Below are positions 21,937-33,236 of a stretch of 64,000 bases of DNA, piece after piece. A program made the translations under genes and the position numbers. The DNA is from Cryptomeria japonica (lineage: Eukaryota; Streptophyta; Pinopsida; Cupressales; Cupressaceae), in assembly GCF_030272615.1 (NCBI RefSeq), contig NC_081413.1, positions 184,809,451-184,873,450 of the forward strand. Reading direction: 5' to 3'. Below the pieces are notes generated by a model. The model did not search any database and had not been told where the DNA came from. It saw only the letters and a list, made by a program, of their open reading frames with translations. How positions within the stretch are numbered: the stretch's first letter is position 1; every line of letters begins with the position of its first letter.

Positions 21937-22901
21937 TGTCAGCAATTGACACTCATCCGGTAGTCACCTTCTGAGGTGAATTGCATTTTTGGGTTGTCAT
22001 TGATGGCAACTCATCTTCAGGAGATGGCATTTCTTGATCCAAATTCATCACTTTATCATTATTTCTAGTTAAGACCAACCGATATTCATCCTATGGTTTA
22101 GACTTGTTAACTGGTCATTCTTGGTACCAGTAATTCATATTATGGGACCCAATAAAGTCATTGGAGGAATTGAGGGTAGCGTGCAAGGCCAACATCAAAC
22201 AAGATCATCGAGATAATTTGTAATATACTTTATGATCTGGTAGGAAGTCGACAGGTTTATTTAATTTTGAAGGGTGACATGATGAACAAGTTATAAGGGT
22301 ATATAAGGGAGATCTCTTAGCGATGGATAATATACATATACATTGATATGATGTGATTTGAGATGCGAATGAATCATAAATTGATGGTATGTGAATTGAT
22401 GTGCGATTGTTAGTGTATGTTTGTAGTTGCATGTGCACAATCCTAATCGGTAGCAGAATAAAGTATCAGTTTCATTGGTTCAATTGAAGTACTCAGAGCT
22501 ACAATTGGAACTTATCCAGCATGGTCAGATGCATCATTTAAGTTCAATGTTGTTATGAGTCATTATGTAATGATCTGTAAGTCAGCGAGACTTCCATATA
22601 TGTGTATTTGAGTAGTGAACTCTAGGTGGTATGCCTGTATGCATGTGCATACCCCTCTGTAATATTTGTATACCTTGATCAAGTATATAGATATTGTGGG
22701 TATCAGCCCCACCGTGGTTTTTCCCTTTATATGTTTTTCCACATATAAATATTGGTGTTATGGTATTGCCTTATATGTTTATTTGTTTATGCAATTTAAT
22801 TTTATATTTTGTCATCCAATTAATCAACAATAAGCTCACAAATTAATTCATCAGTAGAACATTGATTCACCCCCCCATCTTAGTGTCCTTAAATTCCAAC
22901 A
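21937..22901 (+). repeat. 5' LTR of element C (965 bp)
   Basis: It runs from TGTCAGC to TTCCAACA. A TATA box GTATATAAGG lies at 22300-22308, the shared R-region block (GTGAACTCTAGG through GCATGTGCATACCCC) at 22614-22656, and the shared TGTGGGTATC...CCACCGTGG block at about 22695-22745. It pairs with 49285-50250. Confidence 0.93.
22300..22308 (+). promoter_or_regulatory. TATA box in C 5' LTR
   Basis: GTATATAAG followed by GGAGATC. The same site occurs in the 3' LTR at 49649-49656. The D/F LTRs have TATATAAAAGAGATC in the same relative place. Confidence 0.65.
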
Positions 22902-22903
22902 AT

Positions 22904-22916
22904 TGGTATCAGAGCC
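22904..22916 (+). other. Element C primer-binding site
   Basis: TGGTATCAGAGCC, two bases after the LTR end, complementary to initiator tRNA-Met. The following leader (CTAGTTCCTTC through AACTTGAGGAAGATC) resembles the leaders of D, F and E. Confidence 0.93.
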
Positions 22917-22969
22917 TAGTTCCTTCAAAGAAGTTTAAAAACTTGAGGAAGATCCAAAACTTGGAATCA

Positions 22970-24136
22970 ATGGAAACTGGCTTGCAACAACAACTCCAAC
23001 TTTCTCTTGAGGATCTTGATGATGAAAAAGAGAAAAAAAATAAATTAAAGAATGAACTAAGGCAAGCCAGAGAGTATATCATTTCATTACAAGGAAAGCT
23101 ATTAGCTACTCAAACTAGGAGGAAAGAAATATGTGATCAATTGCAAAATCAAAGTAGTGATGAAGAAGATGATTTGAAAGATCAATGTCAGAAACTCACT
23201 CAAGAGAATTCTTCCTTGATGAATGAAATGCATGCCCTAACTATGAGAATGTGCAAGGAGATTGAAGACAAAAAGAAGAATGAAGAAAAGCTAGCTAAAG
23301 CATTGAAGGATAGATCAGATGAGTGCAACAGACTAATACATGAGAATGATATGCGGAAACTTGAATTGTTTCAGTCCAGAAATAATGAACAGGAACTTGA
23401 AAGACAAATCATGATCATGAGAGATGATTTGGCCATTGCAAATGAGGACAAAGACAAGTTCAAATCTAGCTTTGCAAGACTTGATAAATTACTAAAAATC
23501 CAGAGAGATGTTAACGACATGAGAGGTCTTGGATATGAAGTAGGAGAAAGCTCTGAAACTACACAAAAGGATCAATCATTCGGTTAGAAGCATAATCATG
23601 TCAAAAATCCAAACAACTGGAACCATAAATCACTGATAAGACAACCTAATTCTCATAAATTAAATGGTACATGTTTTGTTTTCAATAAATATGGTCATGT
23701 AGAAAGTCAGTACAAAAATAGGAATAATCAAAACAATGCATCATTCACTGGTCAATGCTTTAATTGTAATAAGCATGGTCATAAGTCAACAGAATGCAAA
23801 AGTATCAGAAATGTCAGATGTCATGCTTGTAGTAGATATGGAAATATGGCTAACCAATGTAGATCAAAGGAAAATCAAGGGCATAGCAAAGCAAATGAAA
23901 AGAACAATATTACCTATTATGTGTGCAACAAGATTGGACATATTGCTTAATATTGCAGTAGTAAGAATCCACTGGTATATAATGGAAATTCAGATGAGAA
24001 AGAAAAGACAAAGGTTGAAGATATTAGAAAACAACATGAGAAAAGAGGGGTTCAAAAATCAGAAACACAATCGGTAGATCAACCAGTAGAACAAACAAGT
24101 CTTGCACCGAAAGAAGGATCTTCAACTAGTAACTAA
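22970..24136 (+). pseudogene. Element C ORF1: coiled-coil and zinc-knuckle gag-like protein
   Basis: From ATG 22970 one frame runs 388 codons to TAA 24134-24136, broken by only two in-frame stops (23585 and about 23947). Residues 1 to about 185 are charged with heptad spacing (for example DDEKEKKNKLKNELRQAREY), a clear coiled coil. Residues 220-340 hold four CX2CX4HX4C knuckles: CFVFNKYGH (decayed), CFNCNKHGHKSTEC (intact), CHACSRYGNMANQC (His lost) and a fourth, CNKIGHIA, interrupted by the second stop. The D and F homologs are 386 and 377 codons. It probably served as a nucleocapsid/assembly protein. It lacks the UBN2 gag domain of copia A and E. Confidence 0.85.
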
Positions 24137-24511
24137 GGCACTTTGCCTTAGGGGTAGGAAAATCATTGAAGATCATGCAAACACCTAGAATTATATTTGG
24201 AGTTGGGGAAGTTTGACTGCGGATTGACACTCAAGTGGATTCAAGTGTTTACTGGAACCTACATGTAGATTATGTGATCTGGTCAAATTCTCTGGTTACT
24301 TTTATGACAATGAAAAATTAGGGTTAATGATGATAAAAAGGGGAAAATTAAAACCATTTCTTCACATAGTGATCAATCATTTTGAAGAGCGATTTCCAAG
24401 GCAATGAAGAGTCCTGAGGTGATTTGTGCAAGCATCTGTATCCGAAGAACATTTCATCATGCAGAAAGATATCAAGGTATTTACTTTTTGTTGAAACCCT
24501 AGAAATTTATC
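24137..24511 (+). other. Spacer between ORF1 and ORF2 of element C
   Basis: 375 bp with several stops in all three plus frames. The last 45 bases share AAGGTATTTA and TTTATCATGGCATCC with the F element just before ORF2. How ORF2 was expressed (splicing or other means) cannot be seen. Confidence 0.6.
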
Positions 24512-26826
24512 ATGGCATCCTCGTCAAATGTTGATACTCCTATGGTAGTTGAAATCAAGAACCACCCACACCCAGAATTCAAGAAACATCCTTACAAATC
24601 ACTTTTGGATGATCCTTTGGGGGCATTTTCTAATATTTGTCATGGTGTTCTTCACACTAAAGACATTAGGGCATATATTTATTGCAATATCAAAGAAATC
24701 GGGGATTATGAGATGTCTTGTGTATTCACAGATCACCTTATCACTAACAATCAACTCAAACTAGAATATGCACAATTGAGGAGGAAGGGTTTTACCCAGT
24801 TCATGGATTTTTCATCATTTGACAAAGATGAATGGTCAGGTACATTCTTAGCCGAATTCATGGGGAATTCTTATGGTTGGACCGGTTGTACAAGATAATA
24901 GAAGAAGTAATCAAGAATATCACATACCTTTGCAAGGTTGAAGATGTGCTAGGGGTTTGACAGATATCAAACACAGATGTATGCAAACTCACTGACGCAA
25001 CATATGATGGCAAATCAATGCGGGTTGATGATATCAGGGATCCTGATGTGAAATTTGCCACAATGGTGAATGGCTATAAGGTTTATCAATCTAACTGATT
25101 GAACTCAGTCTTTGAAACCACCATTCACATTTACTATCAAATGGTGAGAGAAGACACACATTATGATTTATGAAGTGTGATGCTCAAGGAATTATTGACC
25201 AACCTCCGGAAGATCAAGCAAGACAAGAAGAATTCATTCTAGTATGGTTCTCTGATTATATGTTTAACCTTTTACTTTTTGAACATGGTACCATGTTATG
25301 GTAAAATTCAATGGGCATTTGATAGACCGGTTGCAACTCAAATAGCACAAATACTAGACCATGACAGAGACTAGCAGTAGAAGGCTAGCATGTGGGCCTT
25401 TTTCAAAACATTTCAAGATGAGATGAAGAGTAGGGTAAGAATCCCTAAATAAACCATGGAAAAATATAAGGATACAATCTATTTCATGGTTAATAAGGAT
25501 GAATTCTTGATGGAAGTAGTCCAACCTAGGATAGTTTGGATTATGCCAATGGGCTATGAGGTAGATGCAGCCACACTTGACGGATATACACAACATCTAC
25601 TCACAACTCCAGTTGATGAAAAAGAAGAAAAAATTTGGAATGCATAGGAGAAGGGACTAAAAGTCCACCAGGAACAGGTTGCACCCAACGTCAAAAAGAA
25701 AATGACAAGAGTTGCAGTTGAGAACCTAATCAGTTAAGGTCATGACAGGGCATAAGTGGAACAAAAAGTTAAAATACTTGAAGCCCAAAGAAAATAAGAA
25801 CAAAAGAAGAAGAGGAAAGATGAGAGAGAGGAAAAGAAAGCAGCTTAGGCCACTCCTAATGTTGTCCCAGTTACAACTGAGCTACCTAAACAATAGGTAG
25901 GACCATCTAGCAAGCCTGCTAACCCCAAGCTTGAGGAAGAAAAGAAATGAAAACAAAAACCGACAAGGGAATTTGTTGCAGTTTCTTTAGAGGAAACAAA
26001 ATTGGATGAAGAAATCAAACAAGCTCCAAAGAAGAAAGGTGTATTTGCAATAGTTGTCAGAGGACAAGCCTCCAGTGATAAAAATAAAGATCAAAAGAAG
26101 GAACCGGAGAAGGAGAAGCCCAAGAAGACTCCCAAGATTACCATTGTTCACAAGATGAAGCCCAAAGGAGATGAGAAATCTAAACCGGAAGTAAAGAAGA
26201 GAACAAGTAAGAAAAAGAGGTTAGATGCTTAGGAAATCATAGATCAGATTATTAATGGTGGCAATCTGAAAAGCATTTATGTATTTAATGATGAGTTTTA
26301 TGAGAAGGATAAGAAACAGTTAGAAGAGGCCATCGTTTAATATCTTGATTCATTTAGTAAGACATTGATAGAATTGGAGAAAATTTCTCCCAAGGAATTG
26401 TATGATAGATTAGAAGCAAGGAAATTACAGGCATAGAATTTGGATAGACAAATGAAGGAAATAGAATTGGTTAATCTTTGCCCATTTATCACTCCAAAAG
26501 AAGTTACAGATTTAATAAGTGAGACAAGTTTGACAGTATTCAAACCCAAACACTGGACAAACAACTTAATGTTAGAAAAATATGAAGAGATCCAAAAAGA
26601 AAAAATAGATATATGGGTAAGAATTATTTTGAGTAAAGGATATGAGCTTAGTCCCAGTTTTGTACAGTCTCAGAACATTCAATTACCAAAGGATAAGGAA
26701 CTGGAAAATAAAGATGAACAAAATGTAAAAACCAATTCTTCGGTTACTACTCCATTGACTCATGAGTCAATTTTGGACATAAAGGATACATTCATTTTCT
26801 CTATGATACATTCATTTTCTCTATGA
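24512..26826 (+). pseudogene. Element C ORF2: large protein of unknown function (broken)
   Basis: It begins MASSSNVDTPMVVEIKNHPH at 24512 and is collinear with F ORF2 throughout: GAFSNICHGV and DIRAYIYCNIKEIGDYE near the start, GYKVYQSN and NLRKIKQDKKNSF mid-way, YKDTIYFMVNKDEFLMEVVQ, PRIVWIMPMGYEVDAATLDG, a Lys-rich block (26002-26225), then ELYDRLEARKLQA and FITPKEVTDLISETSLTVF. About 20 in-frame stops and at least one frame change disable it. Many stops are TAG or TAA where F has Gln or another residue. No RT, integrase, protease or nuclease motif is visible. The C-terminal part is cut off by D at 26842. Confidence 0.75.
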
Positions 26827-26841
26827 CCATACTTGTTATAG

Positions 26842-27640
26842 TGTTAGGATTCCCATAGATACTGAGAGGGGGGAGTGAATTAGTATCTAATCGGTGAATA
26901 GAATTTCTTAACTTAAAACATGTAGAGCATATTATAACAGTGTACTGGTATGCAAAAAATAATGCAATAAATAGAATTAAAAGCAACCACATGAAAAACA
27001 CACCATAACACAATGATTTAACAAGGAAACCCGGTGTGGGAAAAACCTCAATGGGATTTGTGACCCACAATATTCACTTACTGGCCAATAAGAGAATATT
27101 ACTACTACAAGAGGGGCCTGCACATACAGGAAGGCCAACTACCTAGAGCTCACTGCTCAATGGGAAGTCTCACTAACTTACAATGATGGATTATACAAAT
27201 CCAGTATCTTGTACTACTTCAAAATAGCATTTATAATGCTAGATCCAGTACCGATTTCTGCTCTGCTTCTTACATAAACCCTTTAACCTATATTTTGCAT
27301 AATAGGTCTGCCTAATTTTGCCTAAGTATATTCTTCTTCCTTACTTACAAATGTTCTACAATGACCTCTCTTATATAAGAGTCATTTTACAATGATGCCA
27401 AGTCGGCTTACAAGGTTTTTACAATAATAAACAAAATATAATATATCAAAAATCCCATCGGCCTCTATGCCGGTATGCTTCCTTTCTCTGTGCCGGTGTT
27501 GGTGGTCTGAGTTCTAGTGTAGAGTGTGATCTGTTGATGCTGGTGTAATGCCTTGCCAGTGCCATAGGATTGTAAGGTTCCATCAATGACAAAACCTTCA
27601 ATCACCTACAATGTCTCATTGGAGTGTGCATATGCCAACA
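26842..27640 (-). repeat. 3' LTR of element D (799 bp)
   Basis: It starts TGTTAGGATTCCC and ends CCAACA, next to a polypurine tract at 27641. It contains the CCTGCACATACAGG / CCTAGAGCTCACTGC block at about 27116-27160. It is nearest to the LTR at 36573-37363. Confidence 0.92.
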
Positions 27641-27668
27641 ATATCCCCCTTTGGCATTGATGGCAACA
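27641..27668 (-). other. Element D polypurine tract and hairpin
   Basis: The element strand reads AAAGGGGGATAT against the LTR, preceded by GCCATCAATGCCAA. The interior then jumps directly into mid-ORF2, marking the internal deletion near 27680. Confidence 0.8.
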
Positions 27669-27669
27669 C

Positions 27670-28390
27670 TCATGAGAAAATTAACTCAATTAAATCATCT
27701 TTTAACCATTCACATATGTCAATTTTCACATTGTCTGTAATCATGTCATAAGCACTCTTAATGCATAAACTTGAAACTGAGTTGAGTATATTTGCATGAG
27801 TAGCTTTATACCCTAAAATCATGCTAATAAATCTCACATTTATATCTATTACATCATTTACTCTTAGAGACCTTCTATCTGATGTTGCACCACTTAAGTT
27901 CATTACTAGGTCATTGGAGACCTTCTTAGTGTTGTCTGGTCTTTTACCGGTGGAAGGTAACCCTGTGACAGCTTTCACAGCTTCCTTGGTAATTTTGTGA
28001 ATTGCATCTAACCATAAAAATTCACCATGTACCCTACTTAAGACTATCCTAATCACATCCTTGGGAAATTCAGGAATGCAGAGGATTTTAGTAAATCCTA
28101 GGGTTTCAATGATTTTATGTTCTGGTTTTATATTTCCAGAATTATCACATATGACAGATTTATACATTGTTTTGATCTCTTCATCTCCTAATTCCTCTAT
28201 GTTGCAATGAATGTAAATTCTGGGGTCTTCAACATAAACAACTCCTTTTGGAATTTGAAAAAAAGCACCTACAGTGTCATCTTTCTTTGCTACCTCGGGA
28301 ACTAGTTGAAATACGGGCCTGGGGCATTTTATAACCTTGACTACAGTAGGGTTTGCTATATATTCAAGTGTAGAGGTGGATTCGATGATG
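27670..28390 (-). pseudogene. Element D ORF2, N-terminal fragment
   Basis: The minus strand between 28390 and 27670 encodes the same region as F residues 1-240: YIHCNIEELGDEEI, SVICDNSGNIKPEHKIIETL, CIPEFPKDVIRIVLSRVHGE, AVTGLPSTGKRPD, NSVSSLCIKSAYDMI and DICEWLKDDLI. The F start codon is missing here: the matching bases read CATCGAATCC. A frame change separates 28390-28170 from the open piece at 28167-27670. The remaining roughly 800 residues are deleted. Confidence 0.82.
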
Positions 28391-28574
28391 ATAAATACCT
28401 CTTTCTACCTTAGGGTGGATTGATTGTTTGAAGTGTTCTTATCTCTTTGCTCGAAATCCCTTAGCGCTCTTCGAATGTTTGAAATCTTGGTGAAGTGAAA
28501 TGGAGCCAAAATCACAAAATTATAATGTTTATTTGCCTTTGACCACATTTAATGCATGCCAGTTAAGTAGTCAC

Positions 28575-29545
28575 TATTAGGGCTCCCACAGATACTTAGA
28601 GGGGGGGGTGAATTAGTATCTGATTGGTAATAAAATTTTCTTAAAATTGAATATGTAGAACATAAAGTAATAGTATACCAGTATGCAAGAATTATTGCAA
28701 ATAACATAATAAAAAACATCCACATGAAAAGAACACCATAACACAAGATGTTTAACGAGGAAACTCGATGTAGGAAAAACCTCGGTGGGATTTGTGACCC
28801 ACAATATTCACTTACTGGCCAATAAGAGAATATTACTTACAATAGGGGCCTACACATGCACGAAGGCCAACTGCCTATAGCTCACTGCTCAATAAGAAGT
28901 CACACTGACTTACAATGAGGATTTACACAAATCCAATATTATGTACTGCAATACAATAGCATCTTCAATGCTAGATTCAGTACTAGTTCTTGCTCTATTC
29001 TTTACATACATTAGGTCTGCCTTATAATTTATTTATACTTCCAATCCATCTCCTACAAATGCCTACAATGATCTCTTTTATATACAAGAGTCATTTTACA
29101 ATTTGCCAAGTCGGCTTACAATGATAAACAAAATATTACATATCAAAAATCCTGTCGGCCTCTGTGCCGGTATACATATTTCCTTCTATGCCGGTGTACA
29201 TCTTATGTGCCGGTGCTGATGTAGATTGATTTTGTTGATGCCGGTGCACTGTTTTGTTTGAGTAATGCTTTGCTGATATAATGTCTTGCCGGTGCCATAG
29301 GATTGCAAGGTTGCCCGAGGAATTCTTTGCCGGTATAATGTCTTGCCGGTGCCATAGGATTGCAAGGTTGCCTGAGTAATGCTTTGCCGATATAATGTCT
29401 TTTCAGTGCCATTGGATTGCAAGGTTGCCTGAGTAATGCTTTGCCGGTATAATGTCTTGCCGGTGCCATAGGATTGCAAGGTTGCCATCAATGACAAAAC
29501 CTTCAATCACACACAATGTCTCATTAGAGTGTCCATATGCCAACA
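28575..29545 (-). repeat. 3' LTR of element F (971 bp)
   Basis: Starts TATTAGGGCTCCC (usual TGTTAGGG) and ends CCAACA. It is about 150 bp longer than the partner LTR because of a 57-bp tandem expansion at 29262-29486. A minus-strand TATA box TATATAAAAGA lies at 29075-29085. Confidence 0.92.
29262..29486. repeat. 57-bp tandem repeat in F LTR (4 units)
   Basis: Four units of 57 bp (the last 54) begin GTAATGCTTTGCCGG and end GGATTGCAAGGTTGCCTGA. The partner LTR (about 35152-35204) and the D LTRs hold a single unit. As 57 is divisible by three, the minus strand is open as a 19-residue repeat (ATLQSYGTGKTLYRQ core). There is no sign that it is a gene. Confidence 0.93.
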
Positions 29546-29772
29546 ATATCCCCCTTTGGCATTGATGGCAACACTCATGAGAAATTTCAAAAAGATATCC
29601 AAAAATGTGTAGACCAAAAAATGTTACCAAAAATGTGAGCTCCCCCTGAGCATGTGATCCCTGTGCTTTGAATTTTCTCATCTACTACTCCCCCTTTGGC
29701 ATCAATGACAAAGGTTAGTAGATTTCGTAGTTGTTCCAATTCATAACCTCAACCTTGTAGTTGGGTAGTTAT
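29546..29772 (-). other. Element F 3' untranslated region with two purine tracts
   Basis: The terminal tract next to the LTR (29546-29560) and a second AAAGGGGGAGTAG tract with its own flanking CATTGATGCCAAAG at 29686-29714 are both visible on the element strand. ORF2 ends just inside, at 29773. Confidence 0.78.
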
Positions 29773-32700
29773 TAGCTAAAGAATATCTCCCAAAATTAAG
29801 TTTATGCCATCCATAAACTTCTTAATCTCCTTTATTGCTATCTCAGTTCTGTATACTGTACCGATGAGATGCTGCAAGTGCTCTACTAGTGTTTTGCTAC
29901 CCTGTGTTAGTGCCTCTGAGATTTCCTTCCACAGAGATGCTAAATAGTCCAATCTTGGACTTAGTTTAGATCTCAATAATTTTGCCTTGTTTATTATTTT
30001 CTCTTTCTCTCTTTCTAATTTGAGCAATTCTTCCTCAAAATTTGTTATCTTTTCCTCAAAAACTTATAATGTATTGGGTGAGTCAACAAAATTATCAGCA
30101 AGTTTATTGATCTCTTCCTATACCTTGCTCATCTTTTTGTCTACATCTGTGGTCAAAAAGTTTATTTTATAGGTGTCTTTCTACAGAGTTTTGTACTCTT
30201 TTAATAAATTGCACAGTTCTGGTAGAAGTGTGTCAAATTCCCTGTTACACTTCTTTATTCCTTCCTCAAAGAATTTCTGTGTCTCTTTTTCTACACTTTC
30301 CTTTATAGTTTCTACCTTTGTTTGCTCAAAATTTCTAGAAATATATTTACAAAGTGTATCCAACTGGCCTAAAGAATCTTTGTTGGCTATATTACAATTG
30401 GGAGCTATTGATTTCAAAATTGGAATTGAATCATCTATCACTTTATAAGCTTGTGAGCTATAATCAGTTATTTTCTTGATAGATTCAAGCAATACCTCTG
30501 TTACATTTGATGGTGACCCAATAAACTAAGTGCCGGTGGAAGTGACCATGCTGGTATTGACCTTTGGTAGGTCTATTTGTGTCTCCATCTCTTTAAGCAT
30601 AGTTTTTCCTGCATCATTTCTTACCGGTGGCATCTGTTCTGGAGCCTTTAGCTCTATTGATTTCTCTGATTGTGTTCCAGATTCCATCTTTTTCTCTGAA
30701 TCTGCTGCTGGTTGCTCTTTGTTATCAGATTTATCTGTGGTATCCTTATCTACCACTATGTTGATTTTTGAGTATCAATATTCACAGTATATAGGACTTT
30801 AGGATTAGGATTATTATCCTTTGTGTCCATGCTCTCAGCTACCGATTGATCTTCTGTAGTTATTGTTTTTACTGGTGGAGTATTTAAAGGAGGTGGGGGT
30901 AAGTTGTCTCTAATCTTGATACTTGGTGGTCCACCAACTTTACCTTTCCCTTTGTCCTTTTGATATACCAGAATGGGCTTGGGATTCCTATATTCTTCTT
31001 GTTTTTCTTTTTCAACCAAGAATGTATCCCAACCATCTTCTGTTTCCTCTAAAACTTCAGTAACTCTACTTGCCATTAGTGATATTTGCCGGTGTGCAGT
31101 GGAAAAAACTGTCCGGTTGGCCTGAGCTATCAAATCATCAATTTCCTTAGGTGAGTTGACCGGGTATACTACAAGTAATTTCTCTATTTTTATTTTCTTA
31201 TCCAACTCAATTATTCCTTGCCTTCTAGCCTCAAGTCTTTTATATAGTTCATCAGGAATTTCATTTAGGACTTGCATCAAAAACCTTTTATACATGTGCA
31301 TGTGTAATATAACACTTTCCTCGACTTGTCCTTTCTCATCATTTGATAAGGTGTCATAGATTTTCCCTATGTTTTTCAATTTACCTTCCTCTGTGATCTC
31401 ATTCAGTAGTATGTCAAGAGGGGCATAGTCAGTGTTTGTCTTCTTCTTCTTTTTGGGGGTCAACTTCTTCTTAGGTGTGGCTTTCTTAACCGGAGACCTC
31501 ACAACTTGTTGTTTCTATCTTGTCCTTCTAGGTGAAGGAGTGGATACCAGTGAGGGTTCTCTTTTCCTAACAACTCTTTTGAAAGTTGCTGGCATATCTC
31601 CTTCTGAGGAGGTATCTACCGGTGATAGATGAGTTTCAGGCTGTTGGACTGCCAACTCTTCTTCTGTTATGCCGGTTTTCTTTAATACATCTTCTTTTAT
31701 GGCTTTTGCTTGCTTGGTTCCTTTCCTTACAAATGCCTCAACTTCCTTTACTCTCTTTTTAGATTGAATTTGGCTTTTGATGGTCTCAGCACTACCAAAT
31801 ACTTCTTCCTTTGGTTCATTGGGGGCTTCCAGAAGTGCTTTGGCATAAGTTTCCACTATGTGGTCATCTGTTTCATACCCCATCTCTGTAACCCAGATTA
31901 TTCTTGGGATGACTGCTTCCATCCAGATCTCATCCTTTTTGATCACAAAGCATATATCATCCTTGTATTTGTTGACAATTTCTTGTGATAGTCTGATTCT
32001 TTTATTCATTCTGACTTTTATTGCTTGAAAATACTCATTGATATTCTTATCTCTGTTTTCACCCATGTTGTTGAATAAGTCAGACAATTGTTTTCCTACC
32101 GGTATGTCGAATCCAAAATCCTTGTAGCCTATACCGAGAGCCTATTTGGTTATATGTAGCATTAAGCATACAAGTAAATTTCCAAATCTAAAGGTTCCTT
32201 TCTTATCCTTCTTGATTTTTGCCAAATTATCAATTAACTCATCTTTTAACCATTCACAGATATCAATATTTACATTGTCCTTCACCATGTCATAAGCACT
32301 TTTTATGCATAAACTGGAAACAGAGTTAAGCCTATTAGCATGAGTTGCTTTGTAACCTAGAATCATGCTAATGAATCTCTCATTTGTATCGGTCACATCA
32401 TTAACCCTCAATGATCTTTTGTCGGATGTTGCACCAGTTAATTTCATTACTAGGTCATTGGAGACCTTCTTGGTTTTGTCAGGTCTGGTACCAGTGGAAG
32501 GTAACCCTATTAGTGCTTTCACAACTACCTTTGTAATTTTATGCACTAAGTCAAGCAAAAAGAATGAGCCATGTATGCTGCTTAGAACTATCCTAACCAC
32601 TTCCTTGGGAAATTCAGGAATGCAGAGGATTTCAGTGAATCCTAGGGTTTCAACAATTTTCTGTTTAGGTTTCACATTTCTGGCATTGTCACATATAACA

Positions 32701-32930
32701 GATTTATACATGTTTTTGATTTCTTCATCACCTAATTCCTCTATGTTGCAATGAATATACATTCTAGGGTCTTCTGCATAAACAACACCCTTTGGAATTT
32801 GGGAAAAAGCACCTGTGTTGTCATCTTTCTTAGCTACCTCGGGAACTAGCTGAAACATGGGCCTAGGTTGTTTTATAACTTCGACTACTGTAGGGTTTGC
32901 TATGAATTCAGGTGCAGAGGAGGATGCCAT
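29773..32930 (-). pseudogene. Element F ORF2: about 1,050-aa protein of unknown function
   Basis: ATG at 32930 (MASSSAPEFIANPTVVEVIK) leads to a stop near 29773. Frame is kept from 32930 to about 30760 with in-frame stops near 32139 and 31512. One frame change then occurs, after which the frame stays constant with a few more stops to the end. N-terminal 260 residues: MYIHCNIEELGDEEIKNMYK, CIPEFPKEVVRIVLSSIHGS, KALIGLPSTGTRPD, MILGYKATHANRLNSVSSLC. Middle: DICFVIKKDEIWMEAVIPRI, then a basic KKATPKKKLTPKKKKK. C-terminal third: long charged helices (ESIKKITDYSSQAYKVIDDS, KLEREKEKIINKAKLLRSKL). No catalytic motif is recognised and no membrane segment seen. C encodes a collinear relative. The N-terminal part might belong to a plant transposon-associated domain; I cannot confirm. 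Confidence 0.8.
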
Positions 32931-33236
32931 GATGATAAATACCTTTTTCTACCTTTTGATGGATTGATTGCTAAAGTGCTTTGCCTCTTTGCTCGGAATG
33001 CCTTAGCTTGGAAATCTTCGCGCTCTTTGAAAGTTTGAATTCATGGTGAAATGAAATGGAGCCAAAAAATTTATTTTATAAAGTCTTTTATGCTACCTAC
33101 CACATTAATTGCTTGCCGGCAATGTATTAGCTTAACTTTATTTGCCGATAATGAAGGATTTTCAACTTCTTTTCTCTAATCGAGGGAATAATAGCACATG
33201 TGTCATTTGATTGCCAAACCCTCAAGATAATTTTCT
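32931..33236 (-). other. Spacer between ORF1 and ORF2 of element F
   Basis: 306 bp with stops in every minus frame. The last bases before the ORF2 ATG (GGTATTTATCATC) are shared with C and D. ORF1 and ORF2 are in the same phase here and in C. Confidence 0.6.

Noticed and set aside
29186-29506. Minus-strand frame with a 19-residue repeat
   Set aside because: It is the 57-bp LTR repeat in phase; the partner LTR has one unit, so it is not a conserved protein.
29773-32930. F ORF2 as a retroviral-type envelope gene
   Set aside because: It lies where an env-like gene could be, but no signal peptide or membrane segment is visible and the C-terminal part is charged helices.
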